Positions 34,943 to 44,778 are shown, counted from the stretch's first letter. The stretch is 64,000 nucleotides of DNA from Streptomyces sp. PsTaAH-137 (GCF_003259365.1 NZ_QLLY01000001.1:186001-250000), one strand, 5' to 3'. Numbers and translations: made by a program. Notes: generated by a model not told the origin, from the letters alone.

Positions 34943-35964
34943 CCGAGCAGCACGGCACCGCGTGGCGTGTGTTCCACGGCGTGGGCAGCGCCCCGGTGGG
35001 TGCGGGTCCGACCCTGCCCGAGGCGCCGCCCTGGCGGACGTTCGCGGGCGGCCCGGCGCAACCGCCGCCCGACTGCGACGACTCGCGGGCCACCCGGCGG
35101 CGGCTCGGCGACGACCAGGACCTGGTCCATCTGCGCCAGGAGGACATCGACATCGTGAACGCGGCGCTGCTGCTGCGCCGCCCCCTCCTGGTCACCGGAC
35201 CGCCCGGCGTCGGCAAGTCCTCGCTCGCCTATCTCATCGCCCGCGAACTGGGCCTCGGCCGCGTCCTGCAATGGGGCATCGTCTCGCGCACCGCCCTCAA
35301 GGAGGGGCTGTACGCCTACGACGCCATCGGCCGCGCCCAGGCCATCGCCGCCTGGCGCGCCGGAGCCGACCCGGACGCCGGTGAACAGGCGCCCCGGATG
35401 GGCGACTTCGTGACCCTCGGCCCGCTCGGCACCGCCCTGCTCCCGTACGAGCAGCCGCGCGTGCTGCTCATCGACGAGCTGGACAAGAGCGACATCGACC
35501 TGCCGAACGACCTGCTGCACGTCCTGGAGGACGGCTCCTACGACATACCGGAACTGAAGCGGAGTTCCGAGGACGCGATCAGCGTCTTCACCGACGACCC
35601 GGGAGCCCGTACGACCGTCGAGCGAGGTCTGGTCGAGTGCCGCGCGTTCCCCGTCGTGGTGATCACCAGCAACGGCGAGCGCGAGTTCCCGCTCGCGTTC
35701 CGGCGCCGCTGCCTCCCGCTGGAGCTGCGGCTGCCCTCGCGCGAGCGGCTGCTGTCGATCGTGGCGAGCCATCTCAGCGGCAGCGAGGACGTGGTCGGGG
35801 GCCTGGTGGACGACTTCGAACGACGGGTGCAGGACGGCGGAACGCACTCCGTGGACCAACTACTGAATGCGGTCCTGCTGGTCACAACGGGTGGTTTCCA
35901 GGCCGATGCCGACGGGCGTAAGCTCATCGAGATGCTGCTGCGCGACCTCGCGAAAGGCCGCTGA
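34939..35964 (+). CDS. MoxR-type AAA+ ATPase
   Basis: A 341-residue ATPase. Walker A is TGPPGVGKSS (Gly87-Ser94), Walker B VLLIDELDKSDI near residue 176, sensor 1 VVVITSNGERE near 238, and an arginine-rich AFRRRCLPL follows. The ~80-residue region between the P-loop and Walker B carries the insertion typical of the MoxR clade (TALKEGLYAYDAIGR). MoxR ATPases act as chaperones or remodelers together with vWA-domain partners. The reading frames on both sides overlap it (ATGA before, TGATG after), so the three proteins are stoichiometrically coupled. The C-terminal ~60 residues are less conserved. Confidence 0.9.
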   Translation: MTEQHGTAWRVFHGVGSAPVGAGPTLPEAPPWRTFAGGPAQPPPDCDDSRATRRRLGDDQDLVHLRQEDIDIVNAALLLRRPLLVTGPPGVGKSSLAYLIARELGLGRVLQWGIVSRTALKEGLYAYDAIGRAQAIAAWRAGADPDAGEQAPRMGDFVTLGPLGTALLPYEQPRVLLIDELDKSDIDLPNDLLHVLEDGSYDIPELKRSSEDAISVFTDDPGARTTVERGLVECRAFPVVVITSNGEREFPLAFRRRCLPLELRLPSRERLLSIVASHLSGSEDVVGGLVDDFERRVQDGGTHSVDQLLNAVLLVTTGGFQADADGRKLIEMLLRDLAKGR

Positions 35965-38900
35965 TGACCGGCTTGCCCAGGGAGCGCGCCCCCGACCCGA
36001 GCGGTGGCGGAGGCGGCGCGCCGACCGGATCGTCGCAGGACGGGCCGGACTGGCGCGACCTCGCCGAGGCCACCTGGCTCGCGGCCGCGTGGCTCGCTTC
36101 AGGACGGCGCGGTACCACCCCGTCGCAAGAGCCGGAAGGCGATCATCCGGATGACCCGGCGGAGCCACCCGGCGGCACCGACCCCTCCACCGTTCCCGGC
36201 CCCGGCCTGCCCCCCGACTCCGGCCCGGCGAGCGGCAGTACGGCGATCCCGTACGCGACCCTCGTCCCCGGACCCGACCTGACCTCGGCCGAGACCGGCG
36301 AGCCCGGCTTCCTGCTGCCGCCCGCCCCCGCGTCACCACCGGCCCGCCCGCTGCGCCTGGCGCGGGTGCTGCGCGCCCTGGGCCGCCGCGTGCCCACGAA
36401 CGCACCGGGCCCCCTGGACGAGGACGCCACCGCGCAGCACGGGCTGAGCGACGGGCTGTGGATCCCGTATCTGCTGCCCGCCTACCAGCGCGCCCTGGAC
36501 GTGGTGCTGTTCGTCGACGACACGCTCACCATGCGGGCCTGGCGTGGCACCGTCCGCCGGATCGCCGACGAAGCCACCCGCAGTGGCGCCTTCCGCGACG
36601 TACGCATCGCGCGGATCAAGGTCCCCGCCGACGGCCCCGCCGTCGTCCGCACCGCCGACGGCCGGGCGGGCGATCCGCGCGAACTCCTCGACGGCAGCGG
36701 CAGGCGGCTGTTCCTCGTCGTCACCGACGGACTCGGCGCGGGCTGGGCCGCACCCGCCGCCGACGAACTGCTCACCGCGCTCGCCCGGGGCGGCCCCACG
36801 GCGGTCGTCCACCTGTTACCGCCGTATCTGCGCCACCGCTCGTCGCTGTACCCGTTCCGCGCGCAGTTCGGCGCCGCCGGATTCGGCGCGGCCAACACGG
36901 CCCTGGACTGCCGTCCGCCGCAGGACCTCGCCGACCCGCTGCGTCCGCTTCCCGAACCCGACGACGGCACGGTCCCGGTGCCCGTGCTCAGCACCCATCC
37001 CGCCTCCTTCACCGCGTGGACCGATCTGGTCACCGGCGAGCCGGGTGTGCACCGCGTCCTGCCGATGCTGCCCGCGGGAGCGCTCGCCAAGGGCACCCCG
37101 GCGCCCGGCCTGCGCACCCCCAGGATCGACGGACCGCGCGCGGCGGCCGCCGCCGTGGCCCGCTTCGCCGGACTCGCCAGCCCGCTGGCCCGGCACCTGG
37201 CACTGCTGCTCGCCGTGATCCCGCTGGACTTCGACCTCATCGAGGAGCTGCGCGAGCGCGCCGTCCCCGAGGCGGGCCCCGACCACGTCGCCGAGGTCAT
37301 GATGGGCGGGCTCATCGACTGGGACCACGGGCCCGAGGGGGACGGAAGCGGCCCCGAGTTCGCCGACGGAGTACGCGAGGCGCTGCTCGCCACCGGCACC
37401 CGCACCCAGCTCGCCCGCATCATCGACGTCCTGGCCGAACTGCGGCGGGGACGGGGCGCCGCGGCCCCGCTGCGGGCCGCCGTACGCAACCCGGAGAGCA
37501 CCCCGCTGCCGGACACCACGACCGGCGGCCGCCCGTGGCTGCGGGTCGAACTGGCGGTCCTGCGAGCCCTGTCAGGACCGCACGCGCGACGGGCCGCCCA
37601 GATCGTCGCGGGGCTCACTGGGGGCGCGAACGAGGGTCGTACGGGAGTGCTGAGAGATACCCACGTGTCCCGTGGGAATGAGTCCGCTGAGAGCCACAGC
37701 GAACCTGGAGACGACTTGGTATCAGCGGCAGGGCCCGACACCACCGAAGACACCGAAGCTGGGAAGGCTGACGCAACCATGGACCTCAAGGCTCCCGAAC
37801 ACCGCTTCGTCCGGAGCGGTCAGCCGAAGATCATGGGGAACGTCCCGCCCAAGAATCCCAACTTCACAGGCCGCGAGATCCTGCTGGAAGCCGTCGACGA
37901 GCAGTTGCGGCAGAAGGAGACCGCCGCCGTCCTGCCGCACGCCCTGCACGGCATGGGCGGGGTCGGCAAATCGCAGATCGCCATCGAGTACGTGTACCGG
38001 CACAGCGCCGAGTACAACGTGATCTGGTGGGTGCCGTCCGAGCGCGAGTCCCTGATCCTCGCCTCCCTCGCCGAGCTGGCCTCCTTCCTCGGCCTGGACA
38101 CCGGACCGCAGGCCAACACCGCGGTGCCCGCCGTGCAGGAGGCGCTGCGCTCCGGAAAGCCGTACGACAACTGGCTCCTGGTGTTCGACAACGCCGAGGA
38201 CATCGACGCCGTCCGCGCCTATTTCCCGAGCGGCGGCCCCGGCAAGATCATCGTCACCTCCCGGAACCGCGACTGGGAGCGCGTGGCCACCCCGCTCAGC
38301 GTCGACGTCTTCGAGCGCGAGGAGTCCATCGCCCTGCTCCAGCGGCGCTCGCCCGACCTCGCGACCGCGGACGCCGACCGGCTCGCCGACGCCCTCGGCG
38401 ATCTGCCGCTCGCGATCGAGCAGGCCGGAGCCTGGCACGCGGCCACCGGCATGCCCGTGACCGAACACCTCGAACTCCTCGCCCAGCGCCGCGTCGAGAT
38501 CCTCGACCTGGACCCGAACCCGGACTACCCGGTGCCGGTCGCCGCGGCCTGGAACCTCTCCCTCGACCGGCTGGCTCAGGAACACCCCGCGGCCCGTCAG
38601 CTCCTGGAAGTCTGCGCCCTGATGGCTCCGGAGCCGATCCCGCTCAGCCTGCTGCGCGGCGGGCGGAACGTGGAGGTCAGCCCCGAACTGGACCCGGTGC
38701 TCCGCGACCCCGTCCTGCTGGCCCGGGCCACCCGCGAGCTCAGCAAGTTCTCGTTGATCCGCCTCGACCACAAACGCGGCACCCTCCAGATGCACCGTCT
38801 GATGCAGAGCGTGCTGGCGAACGGCCTCGACGAGGCCGCCGAGGCCCAGGTGCGGCGGGCCGTCCACCAGCTCCTCGCCACCGCGAAGCCCGGCGAGGGC

Positions 38901-40301
38901 GCCTCACCGGAGCTGTGGCCCGCCTACCAGGCGCTGCTGCCGCACGTGCAGGCGTCGGGAGCGGTGCGCAGCTCCGACCCGTGGGTGCGCGACCTCGTCC
39001 AGGACGTCGTGTTCTTCCTCTACTACTGGGGCGCGCACGACACCGCGATGAACATGGCCCGCCAGGCATGGACGGTCTGGCAGGCGCAATCAGGCGACGA
39101 CGACATCATGGTCATCCGGATGGCCAAGCTCCTGGCGTTCATGCTGGGCAAGTTCGGCAGCCAGGAAGAGGCCCTGCGCCTCAGCGAGAAGGCCCTCGAA
39201 CAGTCGCGGAGCGGGCAGGTGCCCGACGAGGAACTCGTCAGCTCGCTGTCGCAGATGGCCTTCTCCCTGCGCTGCCAGGGCGACTTCGAGGCGGCCCGGG
39301 CGCTCGACGACGAGGGTCTGACCATGGCGCGCCGCCTCTTCGGCCCCGACGATCCGGTGACACTCCTCGCCGCGCACAGCGCCGGCGTGTCCCTGCGCTG
39401 GGGCGGAGCGTTCGCCGCGGCCCACGCGCTCGACGAGGAGACGGCCCGCCAGTTCGAGGTGCTCTACGGCCCCACGAACGGCCTCACCCTCAACTCGCTG
39501 AGCGCTCTCGCCGTCGACCTGCGCGAGTCCGGGGACTACCGCTCCGCCCACCTCCTGATGGAGTCCACCTATGAGGCGTACCTGACCAGCTTCGGCGTCG
39601 ACAACGCCTCCTCGATCGCGGCCGCGCGGGACCTCGCCGTCTGCCGCCGCCGGGTGGGCGCCACCGCCGAGGCCCGGGAGCTGATCGAGGACACCTTCCT
39701 GCGGTTCACCGAGCGCTACGGCACCGAGTACCGGGACACCCTGGCAGCGGCCATGAACGCGGTGGTGGACCGCCGCATCACCGGAGACCTGGCGCAGTCG
39801 CGCGACCTGGGCGAGAAGGTCGTGCTCCGCTATCGCAACGCACTGGGCGAGAACCACGCCGCGACCCTGAGCGCGCTGGTCAACCTGGCGGCGACGCTCC
39901 GCGCCATCGGCGACGTCGACGGCGCTGAGCGGTGCGACACCGAGGCCGTCGAGCGGTTCACCGCCCAGCTGGGCGAGCGGCACCCGAGCACGCTCACCGC
40001 CTGCATCGGCCGGGCCAACGACCATTACGCACGCCTGGACTTCGCGGCGGCCCGTGCCGTCGACGAGGCCGTGCTGCCGCGCCTCACCGACGTGCTGGGC
40101 GCCGACCACCCGCTGACCCTGACCTGCACCGCCCACCTCGCCCTCGATCTGCGCGGCCTCGGCGACTCCGCGGCGGCGGACCGCCTCAACGCGCAGGCGG
40201 TCGAGGGCTTCACCCGGGTCCTCGGCGCCGACCACCCCTGGCGCACGGCGGCCCAGCTGCATCAGCGCATCGAGGCCGACCTCGCCCCGCTGGCGCTGTG
40301 A
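35964..40301 (+). CDS. vWA-like / NB-ARC STAND NTPase / TPR fusion protein
   Basis: A 1445-residue protein. Residues ~1-140 are low-complexity with an unassigned start. Residues ~165-300 are vWA-like (VVLFVDDTLTMRAW replaces the DxSxS metal site; LFLVVTDGLGAGWA later), as in the SAV_2336-type proteins of Streptomyces. The NB-ARC domain follows: P-loop GMGGVGKS at 663-670, Walker B WLLVFDNAED, sensor-like IIVTSRNRDWE, and GDLPLAIEQAGAW. From ~1010 the rest is a long tetratricopeptide superhelix with repeated A-LDEE and ALGENHAATLSALVNLA-type units. It looks like the signal-sensing, oligomerising scaffold of the system. It overlaps the MoxR gene (TGATG) and ends just before a strong terminator, so it closes the first transcript. 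Confidence 0.88.
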   Translation: MTGLPRERAPDPSGGGGGAPTGSSQDGPDWRDLAEATWLAAAWLASGRRGTTPSQEPEGDHPDDPAEPPGGTDPSTVPGPGLPPDSGPASGSTAIPYATLVPGPDLTSAETGEPGFLLPPAPASPPARPLRLARVLRALGRRVPTNAPGPLDEDATAQHGLSDGLWIPYLLPAYQRALDVVLFVDDTLTMRAWRGTVRRIADEATRSGAFRDVRIARIKVPADGPAVVRTADGRAGDPRELLDGSGRRLFLVVTDGLGAGWAAPAADELLTALARGGPTAVVHLLPPYLRHRSSLYPFRAQFGAAGFGAANTALDCRPPQDLADPLRPLPEPDDGTVPVPVLSTHPASFTAWTDLVTGEPGVHRVLPMLPAGALAKGTPAPGLRTPRIDGPRAAAAAVARFAGLASPLARHLALLLAVIPLDFDLIEELRERAVPEAGPDHVAEVMMGGLIDWDHGPEGDGSGPEFADGVREALLATGTRTQLARIIDVLAELRRGRGAAAPLRAAVRNPESTPLPDTTTGGRPWLRVELAVLRALSGPHARRAAQIVAGLTGGANEGRTGVLRDTHVSRGNESAESHSEPGDDLVSAAGPDTTEDTEAGKADATMDLKAPEHRFVRSGQPKIMGNVPPKNPNFTGREILLEAVDEQLRQKETAAVLPHALHGMGGVGKSQIAIEYVYRHSAEYNVIWWVPSERESLILASLAELASFLGLDTGPQANTAVPAVQEALRSGKPYDNWLLVFDNAEDIDAVRAYFPSGGPGKIIVTSRNRDWERVATPLSVDVFEREESIALLQRRSPDLATADADRLADALGDLPLAIEQAGAWHAATGMPVTEHLELLAQRRVEILDLDPNPDYPVPVAAAWNLSLDRLAQEHPAARQLLEVCALMAPEPIPLSLLRGGRNVEVSPELDPVLRDPVLLARATRELSKFSLIRLDHKRGTLQMHRLMQSVLANGLDEAAEAQVRRAVHQLLATAKPGEGASPELWPAYQALLPHVQASGAVRSSDPWVRDLVQDVVFFLYYWGAHDTAMNMARQAWTVWQAQSGDDDIMVIRMAKLLAFMLGKFGSQEEALRLSEKALEQSRSGQVPDEELVSSLSQMAFSLRCQGDFEAARALDDEGLTMARRLFGPDDPVTLLAAHSAGVSLRWGGAFAAAHALDEETARQFEVLYGPTNGLTLNSLSALAVDLRESGDYRSAHLLMESTYEAYLTSFGVDNASSIAAARDLAVCRRRVGATAEARELIEDTFLRFTERYGTEYRDTLAAAMNAVVDRRITGDLAQSRDLGEKVVLRYRNALGENHAATLSALVNLAATLRAIGDVDGAERCDTEAVERFTAQLGERHPSTLTACIGRANDHYARLDFAAARAVDEAVLPRLTDVLGADHPLTLTCTAHLALDLRGLGDSAAADRLNAQAVEGFTRVLGADHPWRTAAQLHQRIEADLAPLAL

Positions 40302-40305
40302 GCAC

Positions 40306-40337
40306 GGGGTGCGGGGGCTCGCCCCCGCACCCCTTTT
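40306..40337 (+). terminator. Intrinsic terminator after the STAND gene
   Basis: GGGGTGCGGGGG (40306-40317) and CCCCCGCACCCC (40322-40333) form a perfect 12-base stem with the loop CTCG, followed by TTTT (40334-40337). It lies 5 bases beyond the stop. It separates the sensor/ATPase genes from the hydrolase, caspase and peptide genes. Confidence 0.9.
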
Positions 40338-40422
40338 CAGTGTCAACTGCCCCTGCTGCAGCCTAAAATGACGCTGCATCATGTCGAGACGCGGCACATC
40401 GGACGGGTACGGGGGCGGGCCC

Positions 40423-41583
40423 ATGACCACAGTCGTCTTCATCCACGGTACGGGGGTCAGAGAACCCCGCTTCACCGAGCTGTACACCCGCGTGGCCGAG
40501 GGTCTCGGCGCCACGGCGCCGCGGGCCCGGCTGGTCCCGTACTACTGGGGCGAGGAGTACGGGGCCGCGCTCGCCGCGGACGGCGCGAGCATCCCGGGCG
40601 CGCCGGGCGGCACCAGCCGCGCTCCCGGCGACGCGGACGAGACGGGCGACGCGGACGGGGCGGACCGGTGGGCGCTGCTCTACGCGAACCCGACGGCCGA
40701 GCTCGCGCTCGCCGCGGCCGGTGCGGGACGTGCCGTGACCGCTCCCGGCGCGGAGTTTGCGGACGAGCGCCCACGGCGTCTGCTGGCTCAGCTCGACGAC
40801 ATCGCGCCAGAGTTGGGTCCGGATCTCGCGACACATGCCGCCGCGCTCGCCCGCTCCCCGCTGCTGCCGCCCGCGGCCGCGGCCCTCGACGCGGACGAAC
40901 TGGCGAGGCTGCTCGCCCGCAGCCTCGCCGCCGCGGTGATCGGCGCCGCCCTCGAAGCGGACGCGCCGGTCCTGTGCACCGGCGCCGTCCGGGACACAGC
41001 CGTGGAACGGATCGCCGAGGCACTGGGTGCCACACCTGCCGGAACGGGCCGCGGCCCCCTGCTGCGGGCACTGAAGGGGCCCGCCCTGAAGGTCGGTTCC
41101 CGCATCGCGGTGCGCCGCAGGCGCGCCCTCACCGCCGCCGTCCACCCCGCCGCGGGTGACATCCTGCGCTACCTGGCCCGTGGCGCGGACGCCCGCCGCG
41201 GGCTGCGCGAGCTGATCGCCCGACAGCCGTCGCCGGTGGTCCTGCTCGGCCACAGCCTCGGCGGCATCATGGCTCTCGACACCCTGGTCCTCGACCCGCA
41301 GCCGGGCGTCGACCTCCTCGTCACCGTCGGCTCGCAGGCGCCCTTCCTCTACGAGACCGGGGCCCTGCCCTCCCTCACCCACCCGGATCCGCTGCCCGGC
41401 CACGTGCCCGACTGGCTGAACCTGTACGACGCCCGGGACCTGCTGGGTTACGTAGGCGCACCGCTCTTCTCCGGCCGGGTCACCGACGTCGCCACCGACA
41501 ACGGCCAGCCCTTCCCCGTCGCGCACAGCGCCTACTGGGACGACCCCGCCGTCTACCGGACCATCGCGGCCCGGCTCCCATGA
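40423..41583 (+). CDS. Alpha/beta hydrolase, candidate effector
   Basis: A 386-residue alpha/beta hydrolase. The first strand carries VVFIHGTGVRE, which supplies the oxyanion region. The nucleophile elbow is GHSLGGI with Ser278. The C-terminal DARDLLGYV and the His in VAHSAYW (near 370) are suitable for the acid and base. An unusually large helical insertion (~100-240) separates the two halves. Lipase, esterase or NAD-type cleavage cannot be told apart from sequence. The ATG at 40423 is preferred over one at 40381 because GGGGGCGGG lies ahead of it. The stop overlaps the caspase start (ATGA), so both effectors are produced together. Confidence 0.82.
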   Translation: MTTVVFIHGTGVREPRFTELYTRVAEGLGATAPRARLVPYYWGEEYGAALAADGASIPGAPGGTSRAPGDADETGDADGADRWALLYANPTAELALAAAGAGRAVTAPGAEFADERPRRLLAQLDDIAPELGPDLATHAAALARSPLLPPAAAALDADELARLLARSLAAAVIGAALEADAPVLCTGAVRDTAVERIAEALGATPAGTGRGPLLRALKGPALKVGSRIAVRRRRALTAAVHPAAGDILRYLARGADARRGLRELIARQPSPVVLLGHSLGGIMALDTLVLDPQPGVDLLVTVGSQAPFLYETGALPSLTHPDPLPGHVPDWLNLYDARDLLGYVGAPLFSGRVTDVATDNGQPFPVAHSAYWDDPAVYRTIAARLP

Positions 41584-42680
41584 CGCACCCGGACATCGAC
41601 CCGCGCCGGGTCACCGCGCTCGTCGTCGGCATCGAGGAGTACGCGGCGGGCGACGACTGGCGGCTGCCCGGTCCCGCCCACGACGCCGTACGGTTCCGCG
41701 ACTGGCTGCGCGGGCGCGGCGTACCCGAGGACAACATCCTCTTGCACCTCGCCCCCGCCCCGGGGCAGGTGCCCGACGTACCGCACCGGCCCGCCGACCA
41801 GGCCGCGCTCCATCACACCTTCGTGGAAGAACTCCCGCTGCTGAAGGGAGAGTTCCTGTGGGTGTGGTGGGGCGGACACGGGGTCCTCGACCAGGAGGAG
41901 CGGATCCGCCTGTACTGCGCCGACGCCACCGCGCAGGGGCGGCGCAACCTCGACCTCGAATCCGCCTGCCGGCTCCTGGCCAGCGACGCCGTCTCCGGAT
42001 TCGGGCGCCAGATGTGGGTCGTCGACGCCTGCCAGACCTTCGATGAACGGCACCGCTTCCCCCTCTCGCCGTCCACCGAACGGCTCGGCGCGGGCGGGCG
42101 CACCACCGTCCACGAACAGGCGCTGCTGCTGGCCGCGTCCCGGGGCCAGCGTGCCGCCAACGACCCGGTCCTGCGCAGCGGCCTCTTCTCCGGACTCGTC
42201 CTGGACGAACTCGGCCGGCCGGGCGTCGGTGTCGCCCCCGGCCCGGAGCGGCTCTTCGCCGCCGTCCAGGCCCGGGTGGAGAAGGAGGTCTGGGCCGCGG
42301 GCCGCTCGGACCAGCTGCCCACCCTGATCCTGCGACGGCCCGGCCACGAACGCACCCTGGGCCCACCGGCCGGGCCCCGGGCAGGCGCCACCGGCTCCCT
42401 GACCGCGCTCAACCGCGTCGTAGAGGCCCTGCTCGCCTACCCCTCCACCCACGGCCCCGACGAGCGCCAGACCCTGGTCCTCATGCTCGATCCGCGACTG
42501 ACCGCCCGCATGCGGCGCAACCCGGCACCCCGCCCCGACCTGGTCGCCGTCGTGACCGCCCTCCGCGGCCGGGCCGACGCGCTGTGGACCCTGTACACCG
42601 CGGTGACCTCGTTCGACGACGACCCCGAGCGGGCCGACGAACTCCGTGCGGCCATCGAGGAGTTCCTCGCCGGAGGCTGA
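41580..42680 (+). CDS. Caspase-like peptidase with C-terminal EAD2-like domain
   Basis: A 366-residue protein. Residues 1-260 are a caspase-fold (C14) peptidase: core strand VTALVVGIEEYA, catalytic His100 in WVWWGGHGV and catalytic Cys151 in MWVVDACQTF, both with correct spacing. Residues ~272-366 resemble effector-associated domain 2 (LTALNRVVEALLAYPS, then ELRAAIEEFL), the same kind of module seen at the N-terminus of the VMAP protein at 33467. Sharing of the domain suggests the caspase is brought to the VMAP/MoxR complex by EAD2-EAD2 contacts. That is the mechanism proposed for these systems; here it is inference. The bacterial caspase would cleave cellular or infecting-phage proteins after triggering. 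Confidence 0.88.
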   Translation: MTHPDIDPRRVTALVVGIEEYAAGDDWRLPGPAHDAVRFRDWLRGRGVPEDNILLHLAPAPGQVPDVPHRPADQAALHHTFVEELPLLKGEFLWVWWGGHGVLDQEERIRLYCADATAQGRRNLDLESACRLLASDAVSGFGRQMWVVDACQTFDERHRFPLSPSTERLGAGGRTTVHEQALLLAASRGQRAANDPVLRSGLFSGLVLDELGRPGVGVAPGPERLFAAVQARVEKEVWAAGRSDQLPTLILRRPGHERTLGPPAGPRAGATGSLTALNRVVEALLAYPSTHGPDERQTLVLMLDPRLTARMRRNPAPRPDLVAVVTALRGRADALWTLYTAVTSFDDDPERADELRAAIEEFLAGG

Positions 42681-42828
42681 TCCGGGCGGGACCCGTCGGG
42701 AATCGGCCAACAGCCGCGTCCCGATCATCCGCAGGGTCTACGGGTTACGCGACCGGGCAGGCTTCGTCATGATGGGTAGCAGGACGGACGCGGCATCGCG
42801 TGCCGTCGTGGTGAAGGGGGAGCACACC

Positions 42829-43020
42829 TTGAAAGAGCCGGTACGCGCCGACCGTCCGGCGGATCGGGTGGAGTCGGACCTGGCGGACCTCGGAGAGGTC
42901 GGCCTGGCCGAGCTGCGCCGGTACCGCACCCCTGGCCCCAGCCGCAGGCTCCTCGAAGAGACTCGACGGCCCCGCCTGAGCGCCTTGTCGGGCAGCAATC
43001 CCGGCGCCCGGGCCGAGTAG
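42829..43020 (+). CDS. Small peptide, candidate substrate of the HExxH protein
   Basis: A 63-residue peptide starting at a TTG with AAGGGGGAG about 7 bases upstream; in-frame ATG codons at 42769 and 42772 are less likely. The N-terminal half is acidic (DLADLGEVGLAELRRY) and leader-like, the C-terminal half basic and Pro/Ser-rich (PGPSRRLLEETRRPRLSALS). The stop lies 3 bases before the HExxH gene. Short peptides just ahead of HExxH-type genes are often their substrates, so this is a candidate RiPP precursor. It does not end in FxSxx and has no match I recognise. Confidence 0.6.
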   Translation: MKEPVRADRPADRVESDLADLGEVGLAELRRYRTPGPSRRLLEETRRPRLSALSGSNPGARAE

Positions 43021-43023
43021 GGC

Positions 43024-44778
43024 GTGGCTCCGTCGTCGGTACCAGGATCCGGAACATCCTCCGCCCCGGCCCCCCGCGCGCTGCGCATGCCGGGGCGCCT
43101 CTTCGACGAGCTGGCCGCGGGCGGCGGCTCACAGGAGGCCGTCGCGTTCCTGCTGAAGGGGGAGCGGGCCCGGCGGCTGCTGCTGTTGCGTGACCTGCTC
43201 GACCGCCTCGACGAAATCCCGGACGTATTGGGCCCGTTGGGCGAGGTGACGCGAGTGTGGGAGGTTCTTGAGGCGGCGGCCCTGCGCGCGCCCGACGCGG
43301 TGGACGGCCTGCTCATGAGCCCGCAGTGCGGTGCCTGGATCGCGCATGCGCTGCGCCGTCTGCACGGCGCCGCGTCCGGCCCGCCGCTGTGGGCCGACGT
43401 GGGGCACCTCGCCTGCCTCGCCGCCTCCGCGAGCGTGCTGGCCGGCACGGACGCCGACCTGGCGCTGCCCGCCCGCGCCGGAGCACTGTCCTTGCCTATG
43501 TTGGGTCTGATCCAACTCCCGGACTGCGCGTTAGAGTTCAGTGCCGTACCCGTCGTAATCCGGTCGGGCCGGGTGACCGCGGGACCGGTCGCGGTCCGTC
43601 CCCTGGGAACCGCCGGCGACGTCCCCGGCTGGCAGCCGCTGCGCACCCTGCGCCCCGGCGGCATCCGCCTCGACGACCTCGACCCGTACCGGGATCTGGA
43701 CGGCCCGATAGCCCCCGACCGGCTGTCCGCCGACGAAGTCGCCCACTGGGAGAAGGCGGTGGAGGAGGCGCACGGCATCCTCGCCCGCGGCCCGGGCCCC
43801 GGCACCGCCGGTGCGATCCGGCCCGGCGACATCACCCGCATCGTCCCCTGGCCCTCCGCGCAGCGGCCCGGCATCCGGCTCAGCGCCTCCACCGGTGATG
43901 CCTTCGGCTCGATGGTGGCCTCCCGCCCGGACAGCGGCCTCGACCTCGCCGAGACCCTCGTCCACGAGTTCCAGCACAGCAAACTGGGCGCCCTCCTCCA
44001 CCTCTTCCCGCTCCTCGCCGACGACCGCACCGAACGCTTCTACGCGCCGTGGCGGGCCGACCCCCGTCATCTGCCCGGACTGCTGCACGGCGCCTACGCG
44101 TTCACCGGCGTCGCCGGTTTCTGGCGGGCCCGCATGGGGGACCGGGCGGCCGACCCGGAGAACGTGGCCCCCTTCCACTTCGCGCTGCGCCGCCTGCAGT
44201 CCCGCCTGGTGGTGCGCACCCTCGCCACGCACGCCGAGCTCGCCCCGGCAGGCCGCCGTCTCCTCGCCGGACTCGCGGCGACGCTCGACCGCTGGCTGCG
44301 CGAACCGGTCGACCCCGCGGTGGCCGCCCGCGCCCGCGCCTCGGCGGTCAGCCACCGCACCGAGTGGCGGCTGCGGAACCTGCGCTGCGGCCCGGCCGAA
44401 CGCGCGGCGCTCGCCCGGGCTCACCGGGAGGGCGGCCCGCCACCGCGCGGATTCGAGCCCGAGCCGGCACCGGGCGGCCCCGCCGTCCACTGGGAGGACA
44501 CCCGGGCCGCCCGCTACCTGTCACCCCGCCCGGGCCCCGACGCCGACGCCTTCCTGACCACGGGCGACCCGGCCCGCGCCCGCGAGCTGTACGAGGCGCG
44601 GCTGCGGGAGGCCCCCGACGACGCGCACGCCCTGTCCGGGCTGCTGCTGGCGCGGGCCCGGCTCGACCCCCGGGCCCGGCGGCTGCTCGCACGCCCGGAG
44701 CGGGTCACCGCCGCGCTGGACGTGGTGGGCGGCGACACGGACGAGGCCGTGCGCTGGCTCGCCGGGCTCAGCCGGTGA
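43024..44778 (+). CDS. HExxH-motif putative peptide beta-hydroxylase
   Basis: A 584-residue protein of the family described as HExxH-motif peptide-modification proteins, now viewed as 2-oxoglutarate-dependent peptide beta-hydroxylases. The metal site is [11 protein letters not shown] (His314, Glu315, His318), followed by the [25 protein letters not shown] segment in two conserved pieces, where the third ligand is expected. The N-terminal region [15 protein letters not shown] near residue 22 is also conserved. GTG at 43024 is used; ATG at 43087 is an alternative. A TPR-like tail (~505-584) ends the protein. It follows the candidate precursor by 3 bases and no radical SAM gene is adjacent. Its last 11 bases overlap the convergent TauD-type gene. 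Confidence 0.72.
   Translation: MAPSSVPGSGTSSAPAPRALRMPGRLFDELAAGGGSQEAVAFLLKGERARRLLLLRDLLDRLDEIPDVLGPLGEVTRVWEVLEAAALRAPDAVDGLLMSPQCGAWIAHALRRLHGAASGPPLWADVGHLACLAASASVLAGTDADLALPARAGALSLPMLGLIQLPDCALEFSAVPVVIRSGRVTAGPVAVRPLGTAGDVPGWQPLRTLRPGGIRLDDLDPYRDLDGPIAPDRLSADEVAHWEKAVEEAHGILARGPGPGTAGAIRPGDITRIVPWPSAQRPGIRLSASTGDAFGSMVASRPDSGLDLAETLVHEFQHSKLGALLHLFPLLADDRTERFYAPWRADPRHLPGLLHGAYAFTGVAGFWRARMGDRAADPENVAPFHFALRRLQSRLVVRTLATHAELAPAGRRLLAGLAATLDRWLREPVDPAVAARARASAVSHRTEWRLRNLRCGPAERAALARAHREGGPPPRGFEPEPAPGGPAVHWEDTRAARYLSPRPGPDADAFLTTGDPARARELYEARLREAPDDAHALSGLLLARARLDPRARRLLARPERVTAALDVVGGDTDEAVRWLAGLSR

Noticed and set aside
42829..43020. Reading the small peptide as a classical FxSxx precursor
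   Set aside because: It does not end in an FxSxx-type tail and no radical SAM gene is near, so only the looser HExxH link is kept.
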